From Patella vulgata (taxonomy: Eukaryota > Mollusca > Gastropoda > Patellidae), in assembly GCF_932274485.2 (NCBI RefSeq), contig NC_065879.2, positions 41,658,436 to 41,722,435 of the forward strand: a stretch of 64,000 nt of DNA, written 5' to 3'. Both the position numbers and the translations under genes were made by a program. The notes beneath the pieces are model-generated. The model was not told the origin of the DNA. It did not search any database and saw only the letters and a program-made list of their open reading frames with translations. Each line of letters starts with the position of its first letter. The first letter of the stretch is position 1. Positions 55,741 to 64,000 of this stretch are shown here, piece by piece.

Positions 55741-57279
55741 CTATTCAAAAAAAGTAGGGGATATTTGATTTTGGGGGCATAATACTAAAATATGCAAATG
55801 ACTACGAAAAAGGTCACTATAGAACCTAACAGAAGAAACATTTCCAGTTACATGTACATGTGACGCCCAAACGCACCAATAGCTACCGCATGGAATGCAG
55901 GTGATGCTTGGGATCATCATGGGGGTCCAACCCAAGATTTGCACGACTCTGACTTTGAATGTTACAGTCATTGTGGCATTGAATTCCAGGGTGGAAACAT
56001 CAGTTTAATTGTTTTAGTGACCAGAAAACAAATTTTGATATGCGTCGGCTTACCAAAAATGAAAGGTTACGTGCCCTTGGCATGCTACAGATCGGCACAA
56101 CACAGGCGGTTGTGGCGCGGACGATGAATGTTTCTCAGTCTGTCATAAGCAGGCTATGGTCCAGATACATGTACCGTGATACACAATCTGTACAGGACAG
56201 ACCACGCTCAGGTCGACCAAGTCCGACAACTCAAGCCCAGGATCGATTTATCCGTACCTTGGCCTTGAGAAATCGTGTCATCACAGCAAATCAGATCAGC
56301 GCTCGTCTTCAAACAGACACTGGTGTGAGAGTGAGTGGCCAGACGATTCGGAATCGACTGCATAGGGGTCACCTTCGCGCCCGACGTCCTCGCGTGATCC
56401 CTTGTTTGAGAGATCATCACATTCAGGCAAGACGTCGTTGGTGTAGGGATCGTCAACACTGGGATAATCGACGCTGGAGCAATGTGATGTTTTCAGATGA
56501 GTCAAGGTTCACTGTTGATTTTTTGGACAGACGTAGGAGGGTGTGGCGTCGTCGAAACGAGCGCTTCCAAGACGTTAACGTCATCAGACATGATCGATTT
56601 GGGGGTGGTTCTGTTATGGTGTGGGGAGGCATCACTGTTGCTGGAAGAACGGCTTTACATGTTGTTGCAGGGCGTGTTACAGGCCAGTACTACCGGGACA
56701 ATATCTTGGCAGTCCATGTTGTGCCGTTCGCACGACGTCATGGCCGCCGTTTCATCTTCCAGGATGACAACGCAAGATGTCACAGGGCCAGGATCGTTAC
56801 AGGTTACCTCCAACAACAGAACATCACCACATTACCTTGGCCAGCACTGAGTCCCGACCTCTCCCCCATCGAGCATGTCTGGGACATGCTTGGACAGAGG
56901 TTACGTCAACGTCAACAACGTCCTGCCAATGTCCAAGAACTTGCTGCTGCGTTGCAACAGGAATGGGACAATCTGGACCAAAATGATCTTAGACGTCTCA
57001 TTAGGAGTATGCCACGTCGGATCAATGCTTGTTTGGCAAACAGAGGAGGATTTACCCGTTACTGACTTGGTTGTGATGCTGTGGTAACTTTGCTGTTTGA
57101 CCCCGGGTATCATTTTACCCTTATAATGGTCAGTCTGTGCCTTACTTAGTCTAACGATCATTTGGAATAAATCGATGAATGTGAACTTCATTTCATTTTG
57201 TCATTTGTTTCTTCGTCAGTTTCATTAGGTGACTTTAATAACACTTAAAAATCAAATATCCCCTACTTTTTTTGAATAG
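55741..57279 (+). mobile_element. Tc1-like DNA transposon, complete
   Basis: 1539 bp with perfect 32-bp inverted ends (CTATTCAAAAAAAGTAGGGG then ATATTTGATTTT) and TA on both sides (55739-55740, 57280-57281). Carries one intact transposase frame. Perfect ends plus intact frame argue for a recent insertion. Confidence 0.97.
56040..57065 (+). CDS. Tc1/mariner-type DD34E transposase, intact
   Basis: 341 residues, normal length for the family; cuts and pastes the surrounding element at TA sites by binding the inverted ends. Residues 1-110 form the paired-like helix-turn-helix region (VSQSVISRLW 31-40; RPRSGRP 54-60 linker; TIRNRLH 102-108). The RNase-H-like domain has D153 (FSDESRF), D243 (QDDNARCH) and E278 (SPIEHVW), with 34 residues between the last two. 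WGGI at 195-198 is also kept. The arginine-rich C-terminus ends at TGA 57063. The ATG at 56040 is the first in frame and matches the MRRL start of the decayed relative at 23681. No internal stop. GC content is well above the flanks, consistent with arrival as a mobile element. Confidence 0.97.
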   Translation: MRRLTKNERLRALGMLQIGTTQAVVARTMNVSQSVISRLWSRYMYRDTQSVQDRPRSGRPSPTTQAQDRFIRTLALRNRVITANQISARLQTDTGVRVSGQTIRNRLHRGHLRARRPRVIPCLRDHHIQARRRWCRDRQHWDNRRWSNVMFSDESRFTVDFLDRRRRVWRRRNERFQDVNVIRHDRFGGGSVMVWGGITVAGRTALHVVAGRVTGQYYRDNILAVHVVPFARRHGRRFIFQDDNARCHRARIVTGYLQQQNITTLPWPALSPDLSPIEHVWDMLGQRLRQRQQRPANVQELAAALQQEWDNLDQNDLRRLIRSMPRRINACLANRGGFTRY

Positions 57280-60200
57280 TATATATTAATAATATATTCA
57301 GAAATAATCCTGCATAAAATAAAATAAAACCAAGTACGAACAATCCAAACCATTAGACAAAATTCGATGTCCTAAAAAAACGGTATAGGCAAAATAAAGG
57401 CAAACTAGTGTAATCAGCACATGAAATTGCAAAAAGACAAAATCACTTAATATCAAACGGTCATCGATTTTCTACTATTCAATAGCCTCCCAAAAAAGGA
57501 GGAGGAAAAAATTAAGTTTCACATCAATTATAATATTTAAAATTGGCTTTTAGCAGAACTGAAGAATTCTGTCCAAAAAAAGAAACGTATTAACTTTATA
57601 ATCTTACCAAACGACACAAGATATGCACATAATTGCTTTTTCGGTTCACAATTGAAAAGTCACATACTTTTGTTCCCATGGCAATTGAACTACTGTATGT
57701 AGATTTTTGGAAATAATTCTTTGAAGATCAATAAGGATTCTAGAAAATGTACAGAATATTACCGAAATTAGCTGTTAAGAGCCATAGCGATAAACTGAAT
57801 TTTGAATTTTCCTGGAATATTATCATTACAAAGTCCAAAATGTTGAATTAAACCACAAAAAAAAATGTTTAAAATAAAGAACAAGAGAGATACATATATG
57901 TATATAATGTAGTTAAAATAAAAGAAATCTTTTATAGTCAATGCTTTTAAAGAAACTGGTGTGACACTTGCATAAACCATCTTCACTTTCACTTGTGAAA
58001 CAGTGAACTAAAGCATGCACAAATTCAAATATCTACAAAATCTGTCATGACTATCAAATGTCATGACTTTCAGCCTCTTTCTCAGTAAACACATAAACAT
58101 TTTATTTTATGTGAAATCTGGAATTGTGCCTTCAAACATGGAACTGTCCCTTCAATCATGAAACTAAAATGCACCTCTGCTGGTTAGCAACAGTCTAACA
58201 AAAGGATATGGAGTGGGAAATTAAAAAAGTATTAATAATTGAAGCCAGAATGAGTAAAGTTATGCATGAACAGCATTGAAAGATGCAATTAGTGTCAACA
58301 TTGTGAATGATAGTTGCATCCATGCCATTGATACCATAAACTGAAATTGAAGAAACGTTTTACATCAGCAATAATTTCTGCTTAAAAAAATAAGAAGTTT
58401 ATTATAAACAGATACATTGGTTTACATCTTGTGGGCATACAGATTATTAACTGTAATTTCAGCTATAATATACTAGGATATTAAAATTACTGTTCAGTTA
58501 TGTCCTGCATTGGGAGTCTGGCATTTGTTTGGAGAAACTGAATACCATAAAATAATTTGAAGTTGGTATAAATAGTGTATAGTATTACTATAACTATGTA
58601 GTAAATTACTTATTGATAATGTTAATAGTTATATAGAGGTGTCAGGAAATACATGTCAACTCTCACTAACATTTAACATAAAATTATTCTACCAGTAAAT
58701 AAATTACTAAAACAGAAACATAAGCCTCAGTACAAGTTGAAGTAAAAAATTAACTTTTTATTACCCACAAGGTCAAGATCAAAATATAGTTATGCAATTA
58801 GTGTCCAATTGACCAATACCACAGATTCTTCTACACAATAAACTAATTTTATACCAAAAAAAAACCACCCCACAAAAAGTATACATGTATAAGTACAGAT
58901 GACCTTTTCTGACTATTTTTACACAAAAAAGCAACCACAAATAAAAGAACATGTCACTTTGTGCATGATGACCCTTTTCTAAGATGCATTGAAAAATATG
59001 TAGATGTAGCTACATTATCTCTTTAGAAAGTGTGTTCATTTTCCTTTAATACTGGAATTTATTAGACTAATTAACTGATTTATGGTTGCACAAGGCAATG
59101 TATGCTTATTGTCTAGAACACCTGATACTATTTCCTTGATTTTGATCCGCCTTTAGAAATCAATGGTACCATAATTTATGTCCGTCAAAATCATTTCATG
59201 TGGTTAGCTCTACAATATTTCATATAACTGAGAATAAAATATTCCTAAAAATATAGAACTTTGTATTAGCCTACTGTTAGTTTAAATGAATTTGTGTGTA
59301 TAGATGGGTCGATTTACAAGTCTGAGCATTGGAACATACCAAACCAAATAGTTCATAAAGTACAGAGCACTTGATGTAATCTAACATACATGTACCTACA
59401 GGTAAATGTACATAAATCATAACATAATTTACAAATGCACATTACATCCATATTGAATGTGTGTAATATACAATTTTTGTAAACTGAATTAAGATTTGCA
59501 AGGAGAGAAATAGAAAAAATATATACATTTTTTGAATGCTTGTTACCTAATTGACATTGATTGACAAGTGGAGGCTGGGTACTGCCTTGTGGCAAGTCAA
59601 GCATGGGGATAGTAGGGGATATGGGAAGATAATTTTTACATTATAAATCAAAATTGACAGTTTGTTGATACTTATGTCAGGTATTAAAAATATCATGTTG
59701 GACATCTGCAATCTAAATTAAATTGAATTATCAAGAAAACATGTGAGTAGCATTACTATGAGGCAAAATGTCTTGAACATAGCTTTCATGTTACACAGTT
59801 TTAAGTACCAGTAGTATTATAAAATATACTGGTGAAATACAATTTTCATTGTAAAATTTACTAGTAGTTCTAGTATACTGTTTTATGGCATGTTAACACT
59901 AGCCAAGCTACATGTATGTACTGCACAAAACCCCAGACAAATTAATATAACAATGATACGCATTAATAATATCACAGACTAAAAGCTAAAAACAAGTATT
60001 ACAATTCTTTTCATAAAAAAAATAATTTTCTAATATTTCAAGAATTAAACATGAGAACATAAAATTTGAAAGAAAATTTTGTCTCTTTCAATTCAATACT
60101 GTTTCGAATATCTTCTTCTGGGCAAAGATAGGAATTGGCAACGGCGAAACTGAAACAAACAAAAAATCCCTAAGCTGGCCTTATGATTGCTATTGTCACT

Positions 60201-60894
60201 CGGGCCAAATGGAGTAACATTTTGAATTTCTAACTCCAAACTCAATAAATTGGCCTCCCTGGTCTTTGTATTAATTTCATTAAGTTTCTGAAATTTGAAT
60301 ATGTGGCTCATCATGTAATTTAACTTTAAAAAGTTCCATGGAAACCTCAAGAGCATTTATAAATTAATTATATTTATTACAATCTGTCTATGATTCCCTC
60401 TTGTCTTAATTCTAATATGCACCATAAATTGCACACATGCCAAAGAGCTCATTTAAATAGAAGCAAAACTACAATTTATATCAAACCGAATCCATTCTCT
60501 ATATTTTAGACGTTATTAATTTAACTCGCAAAGCGAATCCAATAATTCTGTTGAATGAACAAAAACCATGAAACTAATAGGATTACATAAAGATGTGGAA
60601 TAAATTGATTCTTGCACTCTGATGACACCATTGATTTTAGTTTGAAAATTGTTTTCCAACTTATTAAAAGCATGAGATTATGTCTAAAGGTTTTTGGGTA
60701 CATAGAGTATTGAATTATTTTCAAGATATGCAGAGCAATTACAGCATTATAATAACATGAAACTTTCATTTAATATTGATGAAATCTAAAAATAATTCTA
60801 GTGTGGCATCATTTTTATCTCCATTTTAAAGACTATGAAAGCACATTGAATGCATCCAAGTGTATAAATGCAAAATATACACCCTTAAAGAAGC
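57280..60894. other. AT-rich flank, nothing recognised
   Basis: No exon, RNA gene or complete repeat could be supported; minus frames at 59353-59604 and 60093-60356 lack domains. Confidence 0.45.
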
Positions 60895-61300
60895 TAAATC
60901 GCTTTTCTTTGGCATCTAGAAATGGACACAAATGGGTCGCAACACACATAAAAATGTAATATGAATTTATACAGTGTATAAACTGTTTCTGTTTTTACTG
61001 TAATTTCTAATCAGTTATGTTCAGCAAATGGCAGTCTTTGGCGTCTGGTTATTCCAGTCTACACTGGTAGTATTCTCCTGTGGGGTATGTTTAGCCTCGT
61101 TAATCAAGTCACTTCATTACAAATGTCACTCAAAAGCATTCTGTCATGCGATTCGTGTGCCAATTTTAAAATTTTCATTTTGTCTTAAAATATTGGATAT
61201 CAGAAGCCCATCTTTTCACACTAAGATAACAACATCAATGTTGATTTAAACTGACCAATAAGTGGATGACATTGAGTTAAAGACTTGCCTCATAATTTAA
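60895..61300. mobile_element. TTAA-flanked element, family 2, copy 2
   Basis: TTAA at 60895-60898 and 61297-61300; left AGAAGCTAAATCGCTTTTCT; shares AAATGGGTCGCAAC, TACTGTAATTTCTAATCAGT and ATATTGGATATCAG with 12991-13500. Confidence 0.82.
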
Positions 61301-61340
61301 AGGAGAAACCCCATACATAAGCTTATCAAGTGTAAACTGA

Positions 61341-61383
61341 AATGAAATGAAATGGGGTTTAATGTCCTACTGTTCTGCTCCAA
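61341..61383 (-). mobile_element. SINE family B tail fragment
   Basis: GAAATGAAATGGGGTTTAAT and GTCCTACTGTTCTGCTCC match the inverted 3' end of the 45615-45987 SINE. Confidence 0.75.
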
Positions 61384-61697
61384 GTGTAATTCATGTTAAT
61401 CTGAGATGTCAGACATTTGCAAGCCTTTATCCCTAGTCCTCAGAAACTAGAAGGTCTGTAGTCCTGTGCAACTACCTGAAGGTATGTGATACTTTCCTGG
61501 ATGACAATGGATGATATACCTGAAAACTGAAATTCTATTTAAGAATTCTAATTCTAATGACCTCCATTATTTCTGCGATATCACCTCGGTGGAAGCGTAC
61601 GTAAAATACAACTAACTAACAATCGCTGGTTTACTGACCTAATTCGACCCGATGTCACGCTTCATATTCCGCACTGGAGATTAATAATATATTAGTA

Positions 61698-61952
61698 ATG
61701 ACTGTTCTTGGTGTATTCGGTGTTCTATCCGAGGATTATATTCAACAAGATTTAAATTTAACTAACAACTGGTCAGTGAAACCATTAAATTATGATCCAA
61801 TTATTATTTTAATATCTACCGGTACACCTGGAATTCATACAGACCTTCGAACGCGCGATAGATGCACAATCCATTCCGAGATCGTATCGTCTTCCTTCGA
61901 TTGCCACATGGCCTATTTCCTCAAGGCAACTTACTGGACCTGTTATGAATAA
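61698..61952 (+). CDS. Unassigned 84-residue open frame in a less AT-rich patch
   Basis: Begins MTVLGVFGVLSEDYIQQDLN, then LTNNWSVKPLNYDPIIILIS, TGTPGIHTDLRTRDR and ends LKATYWTCYE-stop. The frame is open for a further ~20 codons upstream of the ATG. Composition is protein-like in the first 50 residues, and the surrounding 61560-61960 has more CpG than the flank. No family recognised; it might be a 5' exon or chance. Confidence 0.25.
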   Translation: MTVLGVFGVLSEDYIQQDLNLTNNWSVKPLNYDPIIILISTGTPGIHTDLRTRDRCTIHSEIVSSSFDCHMAYFLKATYWTCYE

Positions 61953-63104
61953 TCAGCAAGCGTATTTTGTTTTTTTTACCGGATTATCAAAATTACCGTT
62001 ACTTGTGCTAATTACTCGGAATATGAACCACATGGCCAATTCTTACTAAGGTATGATTGTTACAAGCAAGTTGATTGACTACTTAATAATTAACCCGTTG
62101 TAATTTAGCCAAAAGAAGATTGATTTATGATACCATAGTGGCCGGTTCATTGTTTTACCAATCGGCTTGATTGAACTTCAAGTGGCTAAAGCCGACAAAA
62201 AACAGCTAATTAAGATCCCTGTTATAAACACACATGTACTTAAAAGTTCCGATAGTAGGTCTACTGAGATCATGATTATGTTTGGTAGCTGTATTGTCCA
62301 TATTTAGATTTTGAAGGTCCACTACCCTGATGTAGAAATGGTTTTGTTCAGTACAATGTAAGTGAACCAGTCTATCAGATAATGAAAATTGCCTCATTTT
62401 TACCTTACGATATTTTTTCGAGTTTCTTTAAATCACCCCCAAACTCACACCTCTCCAACCTGTGAACAGCTATATAGCAATCAAGCAGATACAAATGTAT
62501 CAATCATTCACATTTGTTAATGCAAACATTTCTTATAAATGACATGGATGCCTGAACACATGTCCTTCATGTGGAGGATTCTCTCTTTAAGTTATACCTG
62601 CCTGTAAAGTACTCTTTATTTAATATCTTGATAATTATATGTAACTAACTATATGGTCAATTATGAGATATGAGTTCAATCAAGTGCTAAGCATGTTATC
62701 TTAATCATTAAAATCATAATTATTCATTGATTATCTGACAAGTTTTATTTTCAATAACAGTATGAGTTGACATTCTGTATCAATTGACAAGTGACATATC
62801 CATAATAACCTATTCACTATCTAACAAAACATGTTTCACTGTGAAATAATCTAATCATGTTCATGAATTGATTAGATATGAAATGTATTTATAATTACTA
62901 ATCATGCCAGTCATGACACAATCACCAGGTTCATTAATATTTAATTAAAAATGGTACCTTTACCGTTGACAATTTCTCAATGTAACTTTTAAATCTTATT
63001 TACATGTACACAGGGGCATGAAAACATTTTCCCCAAAATTCATTTGCTGTACATTACAGGAGATTAAAAGTTAAGTATCAATCACTCCAGCCTAAATAGT
63101 ACAT
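61953..63104. other. AT-rich stretch, nothing recognised
   Basis: GATTATCAAAATTACCG near 61982 resembles GTTATCAAAATTACCG near 19207, so a weak dispersed repeat may be shared. Confidence 0.4.
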
Positions 63105-63182
63105 TGCATGGCGTGTGCCCATTGTAATTAGCCTGGTTGATGAAGAAAGGTAAAACATTAAATCCCATTTCATTTCATTTAT
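63105..63182 (+). mobile_element. SINE-tail-like fragment
   Basis: TGATGAAGAAAGGTAAAACA followed by TTAAATCCCATTTCATTTC resembles the 3' end of family B SINEs; the 5' part is absent. Confidence 0.5.
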
Positions 63183-64000
63183 TTTTAATCATTATCACAA
63201 GTCTATATTTTCTGATATTGTTTACTCTTAAAAAAAACAAATATTCAATGTGGCATTGATGCTTCAATCAGTATAAAACAACAAACGGTTAATGGTTCAC
63301 AAGTCTGGGAGATGATCTTTCCTTTTAAAAATAATGAATTAAATTAAAAGGATTTTGAAGCTTTCACTACAGTCTGACAGATTTACAAATGACAATTCAG
63401 CATGACTAGTAGTAGGTTATTTGTTGAGTCAGGAATAAAACGATAATCAATTTTGCTCAAAACATTTGTTCAACATTTTACAGACATGGACACAAAAAAC
63501 TGAAACAAATCAATCTAGTGTAACAAGCTGTGATTATGTAATATTTGTAGTAATCTTAATTCATATTATCGGCTAAAATTCCTATTCATCATTCTATGTG
63601 TACAGTGAGGTTGACAGATTCTATTTAATCTACGACATATCACGGAGCCGACTTCTACTAAATAAACACGACACCAGTTACTCCGACACAGCTGTAATCA
63701 ATATTCTTAGAATGCAATTCGATAATTTGTCCAAAATCTTTCAAAACTTATTTATTTTCCTATGATAATCTTCGACATTTGTCCATCAAATGTTTTTTAC
63801 TTGTAGAAGTCATCAATAGAAATATGAGAATTTGGCTCACCAGAGAAGACAAAATATGAAAAATTCTGACAAATTCTTTGACTTTATCAACAAAACTTAG
63901 GGAAAATAGATGTAATATATTAGAGGCTTGATGCCTACCCAATCATTGAGCTGTCAAAACACATAGAATCTTGTCTAAGGAAGCGTTATTTATTACACTC
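63183..64000. other. AT-rich end of window, nothing recognised
   Basis: A minus frame at 63760-63942 has a hydrophobic middle but no recognisable domain; RYK exon 1 was looked for here and not found. Confidence 0.4.

Overview
The window is AT-rich, intron-rich metazoan nuclear DNA. Tc1-type transposons, two tRNA-derived SINE families and GGAC-type elements built on ~150-bp tandem units together suggest a mollusc; that placement is inference, while animal origin is firm. No rRNA, tRNA gene, CRISPR, operon, LINE or LTR/virus-like element was recognised.

One host gene dominates: the minus-strand orthologue of RYK/Derailed (Wnt-binding, catalytically degenerate receptor tyrosine kinase). Thirteen coding exons between 41750 and 2259 splice with matching phases into 542 residues: WIF domain, KRRK cleavage motif, transmembrane helix, juxtamembrane linker and kinase-like domain with HKD and DNS in place of HRD and DFG. 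A candidate signal-peptide exon lies at 43701-43616 but is one base out of frame; otherwise exon 1 is upstream of the window. Almost everything from 2.2 to 41.7 kb is therefore RYK intron, including one intron of 28.9 kb between the ectodomain and transmembrane parts.

The introns and the upstream flank hold many repeats. They include: an intact Tc1-like transposon with perfect 32-bp ends (55741-57279) and a decayed relative (22461-24009); a GC-rich element with a TTA duplication, a Ser/Glu-rich reading frame and phased CGTTA/CGGT motifs (4985-6307); at least four families of short TTAA-flanked elements that share the terminal signature TTAAAG; two families of ~150-bp-unit elements with hairpin ends; SINEs with clean target duplications; a 464-bp foldback; and other inverted-repeat elements. 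Several nestings give relative ages, and two TTAA insertions can be checked against related copies that lack them.

From 43.7 kb to the end there is no firm gene. Two unassigned possible coding stretches (50368-50590 minus, 61698-61952 plus) are reported at low confidence.
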